64,000 bases of DNA from Phalacrocorax aristotelis (lineage: Eukaryota > Chordata > Aves > Suliformes > Phalacrocoracidae). The position numbers and the translations under genes were made by a program. The notes beneath the pieces are model-generated. The model had not been told where the DNA came from and did no database searches. It saw only the letters and a list, made by a program, of their open reading frames with translations. Location of the stretch: NCBI RefSeq assembly GCF_949628215.1, contig NC_134311.1, forward strand, positions 62,480,205 to 62,544,204, given 5' to 3'. Every line of letters starts with the position of its first letter. Positions within the stretch are counted from its first letter, which is position 1. Shown here piece after piece: positions 13,920-24,792 of this stretch.

Positions 13920-14492
13920 ATATAGTTTAGCCCCAGTCAGCAACCAAGCCCCATGCAACCACTCGCTCAATCCCATCCAGTGGTATGGGGGAGAGAATCA
14001 GAAGAGTAAAAGTGAGAAAACTCATGGGTTGAGATAAAGACAGTTTAATAGGTAAAGCAAAAGCTGTGCGCGGAAGCAAAGCAAAACAAGGAATTCACTC
14101 ACTACTTCCCATGGGCAGGCAGTTTTTCAGCCATCTCCAGGAAAGCAGGGCTCAGTCACACGTAACGGTTACTTGGGAAGACAAATCCCATCACTCTGAA
14201 TGTCCCCCCTTTCCTTCTTCTTCCCCCAGCTTTATATGCTAAGCATGATGTCACATGATATGGAATATCCCTCTGGTTGATTGGGGTCATCTGTCCCAGC
14301 TGTGTCCCCTCCCAGCTTCTTGTACAGCCGGCAGAGCATGGGGAGCTGAAAAAGCCCTTGACTAGTGTAAGCACTACTTACCAACAACTAAAACATCTCC
14401 ACATTAACACTGGTTTTAGTACAAATCCAAAACATAGCCCCATGCTAGCTACTATGAAGAAAGACAACTCTATCCCAGCCAAACCCAGGACA
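13920..14492 (-). mobile_element. Solo LTR of an ERV-L-type endogenous retrovirus
   Basis: Read on the minus strand, the element starts at 14492 with TGTCCTGGGTTTGGCTGGGA and runs about 570 bp to near 13920, ending beside GGGGCTAAACTATA. It closely parallels the LTR at 57387 (same TGTCCTGG start, same AGCTGGGAGGGG, GACATCATGCT and TATA-box blocks in the same order). A CATATAAA box corresponds to 14231-14238 and an ATTAAA poly(A)-like signal to 14044-14049. No internal retroviral sequence lies on either side, so this is a solo LTR left by recombination between two LTRs. Target-site duplications are not clear. The last few bases of the 3' end are uncertain. Confidence 0.85.
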
Positions 14493-15929
14493 ACCAACAA
14501 GACTCAAAATGAAGCATTTATTACTAGAGAAGATGCTGACACAGAACTAGAAATCACTGCAACATGAACAATCCTCCATCAGATTAAAACCCTAGGTTTC
14601 GTAAGAATAAAAACAAAACTCAACCCACTCAGTGACGTAGCATTAACTGCCCAAAACATTCAGTCCTGCCTGCGAAAGGAGGAAAAGATTAATACAAACC
14701 ACATTTGGGGTACATGGTGATCATTTAAGAAAAATATACCCTGCCACATTTAATTCCACTTCCATTTGCAACAGGCATGTCAAATTATTTCCTCTGAGTA
14801 GCATAAGGCAAGCCAAACAGCAACCCTGACTGAGAATTACTGGACTAACATGATCCACAAGATCAACTAGGTAATCAACAAGGGCTATTACAACTGTCTT
14901 CAGGTCACCCCACCATTCATGTCACTGTTGCAGTTAGGGCTGGTGGAAAATACAGGAATGACTTGTGCCCGCTGACTGATACCATAGAGAAATGGGACTT
15001 GGTTTACCCATAGGCTATCCCTTTGTACTTCTGAGGTATCTTTCCATGCACCTAGAGCTTACAAAAAGTTCTGAAGGGGAGATAAGGTATATAGGCAAGC
15101 AATGCTATCATCACTTTCCAAACCTACAAAAAATCTCTGGGAAAGCCAATCATCTTAGAAAAAAAAATCACCAATACTGAATACAGAAACTAAATTGTTA
15201 CTATATTAATGATACTTTGTGCCAATACAAAAAAATTAAGTACAATTGCAAACAAATTGTTTCGTTATTTTGTGCAAATTCAGCTATGTTGAAATAGCTT
15301 TACATTGAGTCTATAAATAGGCTGTGAAACACAAGAGCTCTTGCTTATTTGAAGAGTTACAATACATGTCATATATAAGCAAGGCCTGAGACAGGATTGG
15401 CTTTGAAGGGAGGGGGTGTTGTTCTACAAGTCCTGGCAATAAACCAGGAATCGCTTCAGGCTATCAGCTTTCGGAATGAGAATGTCACAAGCGCTTTCTG
15501 TCGGCTGGGGGGAGGGGGCACAATTGAGCGTCTACTACTGGAATGTCTGTCTAGCAGCAGAACTCCAGTGATCTTACAGGACACAGAATATATGCTAAAA
15601 CAAGAGAAAAAAACCCCAAACAACACATTATTTTTGTGGTCCCTCTAGTTGAAGCCTTCCTGCAATTAACCTTTTGTTGCCAAACACTGATTTTTTTGAG
15701 GGTACTGAAGCAGGGATATCCATACAGACTGGAAATCTACCAACCATACATGATTCTCAAACTGTAAGCCTACATCAACATAAGCACTAACACAGCATCC
15801 ATAATCTGAAGAGAAAGCAAAAGCGATAAGCTGCAATAGAGAAGTACTCCTTTCAAAATGAAAAAACTGTGAAACTGAAGATGTCAGTTGTCCTGATACA
15901 TTAAGAAAGATTAGAACACCAAAAACCCT
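14493..15929. other. Intergenic DNA, nothing recognised
   Basis: No gene, RNA or clear repeat is visible. Open frames such as 15397-15648 (+) are short and without recognisable domains. Confidence 0.5.
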
Positions 15930-16175
15930 GTAAGAGAAGAGGGAAAGGACTGGGTCTATTAAGTGTAGAGACCAACAATGGGAGAAACAACAACACTAAG
16001 AGCATCTAAGGCTGCCAGAAGAGCGTCAGCTGTGAGTAGGCACATGAAGTAATAAATTTAATCCGCAGGTTAGATAAATACCTATAGAAATTATTTAAGT
16101 ATAGCTGATTTTGTCTTGAGGAAGCAGAGGAACTGAATGACCTCTGGAGTGACCATCCAGCTTTACTCTGTTATG
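15930..16175 (+). mobile_element. Degenerate ancient CR1 3' end
   Basis: The segment around 16060-16175 keeps the shape of the CR1 3' region: a stretch resembling ggttagataaatacct, then a GACCTCTGGAGTGACCATCCAG segment in place of the usual gatgacctctngaggtcccttccag. It is far more diverged than the CR1 copy at 10.7 kb, so this would be an old insertion. Boundaries are approximate, and the call rests on block order rather than identity. Confidence 0.4.
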
Positions 16176-16344
16176 TATAAAATACACAGCATTCTCAAAG
16201 TTTGCAACAACAATATTTTTGTTGGGGATATTAAGCCATCTGTGAAAGTAAACCAAACAGAGACTGGTACTAAACACGTGAGAAAGAGTTCATCTTCCAC
16301 ACTGTTTTTCCCCCCTCCGAAGTTCTTGATCTCTTCTCATTAGC

Positions 16345-16425
16345 AGATCATGTCAGCCAGTGTCTGAAAGACGATATTGGACTAGATGCCTGATTTATCT
16401 AGCCAATCTGCCTATTCTTCAAAAG
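16345..16425 (+). mobile_element. Ancient CR1/L3-like tail fragment
   Basis: The run around ATATTGGACTAGATG followed by CTAGCCAATCTGCC parallels the amniote CR1/L3 3' end of the type 'tactgggctagatggacc ... cagtatggc'. A second diverged copy of its last 60 bp appears in IL6ST intron 1 near 23840-23900. Identity is low, and the call is from memory of consensus shape. Confidence 0.35.
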
Positions 16426-17300
16426 ATGTAACTAAAAATATAATATAGTTCATATCCCACTTGACCCCAAAGATAACCAAGAAGTAAACGGGAAAAGCCT
16501 AAAGCAGATGGCAGGAAGCAACCTGGACATGCAGCAGTGATGTCTGGTACTTTCCTGACTAGAAATATCTTACTTTGACACTAAGCGCAGTGGAAGTTTG
16601 TGGATGTGGCACTGAAACGTGTTCCTTCTCACTCACAAACTGGAAAAAATTCATCTGGAATGAAGAGGCCATCTTAGAGCACATGCCTGTGTCCCATTTA
16701 CAAAAGTCATTTTTCAGGGTTACTGGATAAAGAAAAGTACAACGATAACCATAGAGAGAACCCAGAGGCTTCACTCGATCCCGATCACACGAACAATCTA
16801 TATTGAGGACCATTTCCTAGCAACCCAGCCTTCCATAAACACCTTTTCCAGGGACTGCTCTCGATAACAGCGATTTGCCAACACTGCTGCTGGTGATAAC
16901 AGTATTTTTACAGCCGGCCGTGCTCCCAGGGGAGCCTTGCAAAACGCTGGGAAGGCGGCTCTCTCCTCAGGCCTGCCCGGGTGGACAGCCCCGCCGCGCC
17001 GGCAGCGTAGGCCCGGCCGCCTGAGGGCCAGGAGAAGCTTCCAGGGGCCTCGTCGGCGGCGGCCCGGGCAGGAGCCGGCTCGCCTCAGCCACGGGTCCCG
17101 CGGCTGCCGCCCACCGCACAAGTAAGAGCGGCAGCGGGCGACAGAGATGACCGCGCTCCCGCCCCGGGCAGCGGGGCTCTCCGGCCCCTCGCCTGTCCTC
17201 GCACACCCTGAGACGCACCTTGACGGGAAAACCCTGCGGGGAGCATTTCTCCGAGGGGAAAGGGGGGCGCGGGGCGCCGGGCTGATAGCGGGGGCGGCCG

Positions 17301-17340
17301 CCCCCCCTCAGCCACCGCCGCCCCCCCTCAGCCACCGCCG
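17301..17340. repeat. 2 x 20 bp perfect tandem duplication in the CpG island
   Basis: The 20 bp unit CCCCCCCTCAGCCACCGCCG is present twice in direct succession, about 65 bp upstream of the STAT-like element. It is C-rich on this strand. It may be a length-variable stretch. Confidence 0.9.
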
Positions 17341-17405
17341 GCCTTCCCGCCCCCCTCCGGCCGCGCGCGCCCCTCGCACCCAGGATCCTGGCACCGGCCG
17401 GCGCG

Positions 17406-17414
17406 TTACGGGAA
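17406..17414 (+). promoter_or_regulatory. STAT-like element TTACGGGAA
   Basis: TTACGGGAA fits the STAT palindrome TTCnnnGAA with one change. It lies roughly 220 bp upstream of the exon 1 donor. A STAT-responsive site has been described in the human gp130 promoter, which would let cytokine signalling raise its own receptor. Correspondence with that site is inferred, not aligned. Confidence 0.5.
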
Positions 17415-17436
17415 GCTCCACCCTCCACCCCCCCGG

Positions 17437-17444
17437 CGACGTCA
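17437..17444 (+). promoter_or_regulatory. CRE-like element CGACGTCA
   Basis: CGACGTCA differs by one base from the consensus cAMP-response element TGACGTCA. It lies 14 bp upstream of the CCAAT box, a common arrangement in CpG-island promoters bound by CREB/ATF and NF-Y. Confidence 0.5.
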
Positions 17445-17457
17445 CGGCCCCCGCGCG

Positions 17458-17470
17458 CCAATGGCGGCGC
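17458..17470 (+). promoter_or_regulatory. Overlapping CCAAT box and YY1-type ATGGCGGC motif
   Basis: The sequence CCAATGGCGGCGC combines an NF-Y CCAAT box (17458-17462) with an ATGGCGGC core typical of YY1 sites, which usually sit close to or just downstream of transcription starts. It suggests transcription begins around or shortly after this point. Confidence 0.5.
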
Positions 17471-17634
17471 GAGTGGCGGAGGGAAGGGCGCGGCAGGGGG
17501 GGGGTGGTGGCGGTGGGAGTGTGACCGGGCGTGGGGCCGCTCGTGCGGGACGGTGGCGCGATGGCGCGGGGCGGCAGAGCCGTTATTTAGGGGGTGTCGG
17601 CGCAGCATGGGGCGCCCGGAGGCGGCAGCGCCAG
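17470..17634 (+). other. IL6ST exon 1 (5' leader; start of exon approximate)
   Basis: The 3' boundary is a good donor, CCAG|GTAAGG, after base 17634. The 5' boundary is unknown and is set just after the YY1-type motif. The exon contains a 9-codon upstream ORF at 17561-17590 and a second ATG at 17607 in strong context (A at -3, G at +4). From that ATG, 28 nt remain to the donor. With the 14 nt preceding the main ATG in exon 2 this makes exactly 14 codons in frame with gp130. In human the leader exons are non-coding and an additional leader exon exists, so an unseen exon may lie in the following 7 kb. Confidence 0.65.
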
Positions 17635-20600
17635 GTAAGGGCCGCGGTTGTGGGCGGTCTCTTCTGCCCGGCTCCCACTCAGGACCCTCGTCGCCTCCGC
17701 GCCCCGCTCTCCCCGGGGGGCGGCCGCCGCCGGCGGGGGCCGCCTTGGCCCGTTTTTCTCTGCCGGGCTCGGCTGACGGGGCCGTGCGCCGCGGGCGGGG
17801 ACGCTGCGGCGGGCGGGTGGGCGCTCGGCCAGGTCTGGCTGGGAGGCGCGGTGCGGGGGGAGGACAGCCCGGCAGCCCTGCGCCGCCCGCTTCCTGAGCC
17901 GATCCCTCCTCGCCTTCCGCCCGGCGGCGGGGGCGTCTGGCCGCCGCCTTCCCGGGCCCGGCGGGCTGCGAGGGGGTGCGGGTGCCGCCGGGCGCTCCCC
18001 GCCGCGGCCTCTCGCTTCCCCTCGGCGGCCGCTGGCGTAGCCGGCCCGGCGGCGGCGGGGCCTCCGCTGTATGGGGGCCTAGGGGCGGGCGGTCGGGGCC
18101 CTTCGCCCGCCGGTTGCCCAGTGGCAGCTGCTGGGGAGCCCTGTCCGCAGCCCTTCCCGCTCCTGATGCTGGCGCGGCGGTAAGGCCGGAGAAATCCGGG
18201 CTTTTCTCCCGTGCGGTGGTTGCTAATGCTGACAGCCGTAACTAATAAAGGTGTTGCGACCCTCACCGGTCTCGTGTCTTTCAACCTCTTTCAAATCTCT
18301 TGATAAGCTTGGCCTTATTAGTGGTAGGCGCCTTCTTATTGAAAAGCGCTGCGTTTTGTTGCTTTTACCAGAAGTGGCCTGTTCTTGTTGCTTGTAGACC
18401 AGAACGTAGGAAACCGCTGGCCTTGAAAGAAAGGCACACTTTGTTTTACACCTGGTCCAACTACCGGAGGAATTGGGGGGGAAGCGAGTACAGTGAGCAG
18501 CCTGGGCCATTTGCTAATTTCCAGTGTGCTCCCGAGCTCCAGTCACCCATGCTGTGGGTGTCTGACGCTTTTTCTAAAGAAAAATGGTGTCACTATTTTC
18601 ATCTTGTAGATGATGAAACTGAGACACAAAGGAAAGCTGTCTGCCAAGTGTGCTGGCAGTGCAGAGGAGAATAAATCCCAGTCTCAGTTTTCATCCTTGT
18701 TTTAGGCTGACTAGGTGATTGCCAGCTGGTGGGTGCTTGTTAGTTCTGAGGCATTTCTGAGGGAGAAACTTGGTAATAGAATTATGTGGGGTTATAGTTT
18801 TGTCATTAGTGACCTCTCCTGTCTCTGAGAAGGGGAAAAAAAAGGGGGGGAGGTCCCCAGGCTGAGGAGGGTGGATACTTTTGGGAGCTATAGGCTTTTT
18901 TCTTTCACGTTCTTTTCCTTTATAGAACATAAAATTTCTGCTTTTCTTCTGAAATACTGTTACTTTCAGATGAATAATGATACATAGAAGGAATGTGTTG
19001 AAAGCATGTGATTTTTGAACTTAAACTTTTAAGCTGTGTGTTGCTGTATAAGAATAGGAAAGTAGGAGAGGATGATGAAAATTACTTTTGAGAAGTTAAG
19101 CATTAAAAATAAACATTTGGATCTTGTTTACATGTCTAGAATGTGATCTTTTCAAGAAAAGCCTATATACACTTTTTTTCTACAGAGGGAGGGGAGAGAA
19201 GATACATGCACATTTCTAAGTCCATGCACAAAATGGAGATACACTGTCTCCCATGCTGCTTCTCTGGAGGATTAACGCTAGCACAGTTGTATTAAAATAA
19301 ATAAACCTCTCGGCCATTAGTTTTTTAGAATGATTCTTGTATTAGCAAGAACTTTCTAAATTATAGAACCAGCATTGGTGGTTGTCAGTCTTGAAGGTTT
19401 GACTTCAAGATGAGAACAAAGAATGCTAAGACATTCTTTTGTATAGTGATTAGCTTTTCAGACTAAAGTTACCCACTAGCTGCAAAGAAAAAAAAAAATC
19501 TTAAATATTTCAGAGAAAGTGATGTGCAGTTTAAGAAGGTACCAGGAAGAACAACTTAATTCTTGCAAGCACATATCTGGTGTCTCTGATGAGGTGTTTC
19601 AGTCATTTTTAATCTGTGCCCCTTTATGTGGGTTTTTTGTTCTGAGTGCTATATTAGAACTCTAGAGGTAGGGAGAAGCCTCCTTCTAGAAGCAAAAATG
19701 AGTAATGAGAGAAATGACTTAGCTATTTGATGAAGGGGGTAGATCATTTGTTTGTAGATATTTTAAATATGAAAAAATTTCAGAATATTCTGTGTGTAGA
19801 ATGTTATGTAAGATTTTCCAGTGATTCTCAGAGGTGTTTGGGGTTTTTTGAGTCTCAAATATTTCCAAGAAGGAAATAAGCTTGGAGGAAGGAAGCTACC
19901 AGATTAAATACTCCTAATTAGAAAGCATTTACAGCTTGGGTAATCAAAATTCCTTGAGGATAGCTTTTAGATGGTCTTTAAGTACTACCTGGCTTGTTAT
20001 GAAACCTCAGGCAGTAGCTATGGGCAGTATCTCTTACGTTCTGGTTCCTTGCTCTGTCTGCCTGAGCTATGTGGATCCTTTGTGAGAGATCAGTACTTGA
20101 AGCTGTAAGTTTAGCTCTAAATTTTTTGAGGAATTTCTGGAAATCCATTTGCCAGCAACCTTTGGGCTTTTGTGATTGGCAGGATGATGAGCTGTAGCTT
20201 AACACCTTCCTGTGATGATTGAGGTGTTATCTATACTTCCTGACTTGCAAGCGGGCTTTGCTGGCGAGATCACATTGGCTAAAGTCTCTTAAACTGAAAT
20301 TGCCATTGATATGTCATTTGGGCCGTAACTGTCACCTGTCTGAAATGGAGAGGTGAAAAGTCACCATATGACATGCATTCATTTTGGGGTTGTTTTCATG
20401 ATTTATGATATAATATGGATTTGTAAGGCTTCTCTCTCTCCTCAGCATAAGTAATGATATCTGTTTAGCATGAACGCCTGGCATTTCTTCAAAAACTGTT
20501 ATTCACAGGTTAGTCATAAAACTCAATGCTGTTGCTGCTTTGTGCATAACAAGCTTGACTTTAGGTTTGTTGTTAGCTTTTCATAGGACACTGCCCATGT

Positions 20601-23600
20601 ATCAGTTTAAGGTTCAGGCATAAAGACTTAGTGCTTTCCTTTCAAAATCATAGCAGGATATGAAGAATAATAGAAGTCCCATATGATTTAGAGATTAAAT
20701 AAGGTGATCTCATGGCATATTAGTTTCATATGTCTGTCTTTACTGAAGTAATCACAGCATTTTAACAGGTCTTTTTTCCTTTTTAAGATAACTTATTTTC
20801 TGTGAGTTAAGGACTGTCACTAGCAGCAGTTCTAAATTGACCGTGTTGTTTTTACTGTATAGTATTTTGACGGACTTTGATCCTTTGCCACTATGGCAGA
20901 CTTAACTATGAACATAACCTGACAAACTTCTAACATCAGTTTCTTTGTCTGTCTCCTGTTTGTCTTCACTTTGTGGTCTACAACAACTACACAGTATGGA
21001 TAAAATGTTGGTTTGGCTTTTTTTTTAAAAAAAAAAGGTGATGATCCAATAAACTGGTTCAGTGTTAGTGCAGCATCAGGTTGAACTTTCACCTTAGATG
21101 CCTAATACACTACACTACTCTAAAACAGAAGCCTTTGGGCTGTGCTACATAATCGCTGAAACTTGAGTTTTCTGTTGTCTGGACTTGGAACTTAGCCTGA
21201 CTTGAAGTACTTGATGGTGAACAATTGGTGTTTAGCAGCATTTCTTTTGAATGATGGCACTACGTTTTAAAGTTTTGATATATCTTGTATGCAGGGTTTC
21301 TGCACCTGAGCATTTTCATATGCTCATATTAGAAACCACTGGCTTCCGTAGAAGTATGTTCCTCCCTCTAATCTGAATTGTGGCTCCTTGTTTTGTTGGT
21401 TATAAGCTCCACTATGTTTTGTTTTTTACAGCTTTCATCTTGGCAAGATGGATGGAAGTGCTTAGTGTAATTCTGGTTCTTTCCCTCAGAACTAAATTTC
21501 AGTTAAGATCCGGGTTTGTAAAAGCTAGAGAGACTAATATTTTAAAAAACAACACACATTAGAAGGGATTGCAATAGCCGCTTTGTGGGTTTGGAGGTGT
21601 GTATGGTCAGTCTTCTTCAAACTGCACTGATCAGCAAGGGGAAAAGTAAAATACATCAGTACAGTCTAAAACCAAATATATGTTGAACTGTAGCATGATC
21701 TTGACACTGTAGGTGAGTGGTATTCCACTTAACTTTCTGTTGCAGGTGATGGAGCATAAGCCTTAGTTCTCTTGCTTTTTGGGAGCTTAGTCTGGTGGAA
21801 TAAGTACTATAAACTGCTGAGGGTTTCTTTCTCCCTCAAAACAGATACTAAAATTTCCAGGGCACAAAGTAGTAGAGACTTCCAAGTGTAAATGAATCTG
21901 CTCAGAACAACTGAAATGTTGTATTCCAAGTCTGGAAGAGAGTAGATTATAGATACGGCCTTTATTTAAAAGGATGAACTCATTCTGTTTCTTACAAAAA
22001 AAATTATCCTTTATAGCAAAATATGTGATAATCCAGTATTTTTGTTTACTTTTGTTGAGTTGGTTATTGCTTTTTAAGTGTTGACTTTCATGTTTCTTCA
22101 GGTGCTTTACAGTAATTTTTTTTTCTTAACCTGAGCCATACTTAATATGATTTTAACACAGCACTTATAAGGTAGTTTTGTGGAAATATCATTTCACCTG
22201 GAATAAATAATTACCAAAAAGAAAACCCATAACTTTGTAATGATGTAATACTTACCTTAACTGACACTACTATTATTCCAGTGTGGTACCAATCATGATA
22301 CCAAGTGGAAGAGAAATGCTGCATTGAACATTGTTTAAAAAACTTGCCTCTTTGCCTTTTTACATCTGCTTCACTTTTTCATCTTCAGTGTGGGAACTGC
22401 TGCTGTTCTGCAGCTTTTTGGCAATTAGCAGGGAAGTGGAGCTGCTGCTTCTTTCCACCTCGCTTGTAGTTGCACTCAGGGTTCTCATGAGTTTCAGATC
22501 TTCTGCAACTCAAATTGTTCAACTTAAATAGCTTTAAATGAGTCTGTCTTAAAATAACAAATCGTAAGGTCTATCCTTAATAGAACACAACAAGCTCTAG
22601 GTAGCAAGTGGTGTTTGTGTTGCAGTAAGTCAGTACACCAAAATAGATTCCTATGTGCTGGTTTTATTCAGTGTCTGAAGACCTAAATCAAAAGAGAATA
22701 CTCGTCTGAGTTTGGCTGTATCCACCATGTAAATCTATTAAAATTTGTGAAACCAACTGGGATTTTAAAATGCATAAAGGCATGGGTGGGTAGAAACCTT
22801 ATTTTTCAGATATTGGAAGACTTCGCATCCATAATAAGCAAAAATAAATTGGTTTTGTTCTCTTACTATGTGCCTGTAAGAAATATCTAAAGACATATTG
22901 CCCTTAAAACTGTATAATGGTTTTCATACCCAGCCCAGTGAGACTACTTGAGTGTAACATAGAAAAAATGAATCGCTTTTTGATATTCAACTCGTGCAAC
23001 TACAGTCTGATTATAAGTCTTATTTAGTTAAAAAAAAAAAACAAACAACCTTTGGTGACAGATATAAATGCTTGTTAACATAACTGTCAAGTCTTCTAAT
23101 CAGCAATATTTCTAGTGTAAAATTTCTATATAGGAAATCTTGGTGGGTTTTGAGTAATGAACTCACAAGTGTAGATGCAAATAAAGATACTGCTGAGTGA
23201 TTCTGATGGCTATTATTTTAGTCCTAACTGAAACACACCTACGTTGGTGAGCCCTACAAAGATTGGTGTAAAGGTCTGAGGTTGGTTTCCGTTTAGTTGT
23301 TGGTTTCTAATTAGTGTGAAGAGAAATTTTCTTTACATTATGCTGTTTAGATTGACTTGTTTAAAAGAAGCGTAGATATGTTGATGCTTAAGGAGTGAGA
23401 TTGTGATGTATCGATACCAAGCTACAGTGCTTAAATGCCTTGTCTGGTTTTATTTATCTATATGAAATGCCTCATGTCTTTCTGTAATTATTATAAACTA
23501 CATGCTACCAAAGCAAAGGAGTATATCCTGTCATAAATTGCTGTTTCTTTTCCTTCTGATAGTAGCAAATGTAGCTTTTAAATTTTCCTTTCTAGGGAAT

Positions 23601-24711
23601 ACTGTGGAATTCCTTTAAACTTCTTAGTGAGTTGCCTTTTATAGAGGTAAAGCTCAGAATACCAGTTTCTAAAGAAGTTTTACCTGGTTAGTGAAAATAA
23701 AACTTCAGAAGTAGGGTTGCTACAGGCAATCTCATCTCAAATCTTAGTAAACCTAGAAATTCTATGCTTAGCTTCAAGCTATAAGAACAGTATGAAGTTT
23801 GCTTCTAGAAATCAGGTTGTAGAATAAATGCCCTATTTGAATAAGCCAATCTACCTATTCCTATAAAGATGCATAAATGTAACGAAAAACATAGTTCATA
23901 TGCTTAGCAGAAAATGGTCACTTGCTTTTAGTAATTCAGGGCTGCTTTATAACTGCAAGTTGAGAAATCCAGAAGAGACTTTGTGGTTTCAAAACAACTG
24001 GAATGGAAGCTGCTCTCTGAATGCTTCAGTTTCCCCAGACTGTTCTGTAGAATTGTCAAAATGGAGTACGAGTGAGCTCTACTGCCATACAGAAAGAAAG
24101 AACATAAGATGTAAAAAAAACTTTCCAACTTTTGAAGAATTACAAAGTCCCTTGTAAAGTTTTGAAGAATTAGTTAATGCTTTTTCTATAGTGATGAACA
24201 GTTCTTGATATGGAAGCATTGTCCTTCATAATTCTAAAACGTATTTTAAGTCACTTGTGAATGAGACACATGGTGGTGTGGTAAGTGGTTTTGAACCTTG
24301 TGCAAAGCGTTTATATCAGTGCCTTTGAAAGCTAGGTTAGTATGGTAACGATAATCAAATTCATATGGCTCTTGTTTTAAAACCTGAGCCACAGTGTTAC
24401 GCTCTCTATTCTAACTGAACCTCCCACATCCACCAGTGATGTTTGTTTCCACATATGACATGAAAACCTTAAGGTGATAAATTTCTTAAATTTGTAGCTC
24501 AAGAGGCTTTAAACTGCATCAGTTGTCTTAAGTAGACATTGGATTTTGTTATAGCAAGTGATTAAAGTGGAAGCAATATGCCATTCTTCCTCTAGAGTGA
24601 GAAGATACTAAGACTTTCAGGAAAGTAAATGTGCAGTAAATGTGTCAAATCTGAATTCGACAGTGATAAAAAGTTATAGTTTAAATTTTTGAAAATCTTT
24701 CTCTGTTACAG
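17635..24711 (+). other. IL6ST intron 1
   Basis: About 7.1 kb between the exon 1 donor and the exon 2 acceptor. Its first 600 bp are the downstream half of the CpG island; the rest is AT-rich with short chance ORFs. A diverged tail resembling the one at 16345 is at 23840-23900. An extra 5' UTR exon, as in human IL6ST, may be hidden here but cannot be chosen by eye. Confidence 0.6.
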
Positions 24712-24792
24712 GAATTCCATGCAGCATGTTTTCTGGGTGGAACTGGGTGGCCCATGGCTTCTGTCTGCTCTTGAATATTTACTCTCTTGAAG
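24712..24792 (+). CDS. IL6ST exon 2: start codon and signal peptide
   Basis: The acceptor is CTCTGTTACAG before 24712 and the donor is GAAG|GTAAGA after 24792. Coding begins at ATG 24726 (A at -3) and encodes a 22-residue signal peptide with a hydrophobic core (GFCLLLNI). An earlier out-of-frame ATG at 24719 opens a 23-codon ORF that overlaps the real start and ends at 24790; its context is weak (T at -3, C at +4). Confidence 0.92.

Larger units (their letters stand above)
16900..18230 (+). promoter_or_regulatory. CpG island promoter of IL6ST
   Basis: GC content and CpG density rise abruptly near 16900 and fall near 18230, in sharp contrast to the AT-rich flanks. The island contains many GC boxes (GGGCGG-type, for example around 17293 and 18080) and spans the first exon and its splice donor at 17634. 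A cluster of recognisable sites lies at 17406-17470. Long open frames inside the island on both strands (16967-17608 -, 17461-18183 +, 17679-18284 -) are expected from stop-codon-poor GC-rich DNA and are not called as genes. Such islands often initiate transcription in both directions, but no upstream antisense exon was identified. Confidence 0.9.

Noticed and set aside
16967-18284. Long open frames on both strands in the CpG island (up to 240 codons)
   Set aside because: Proline/arginine/alanine/glycine-rich translations in several frames at once, as expected from stop-poor GC-rich DNA. They run straight through the exon 1 splice donor and show no domain.
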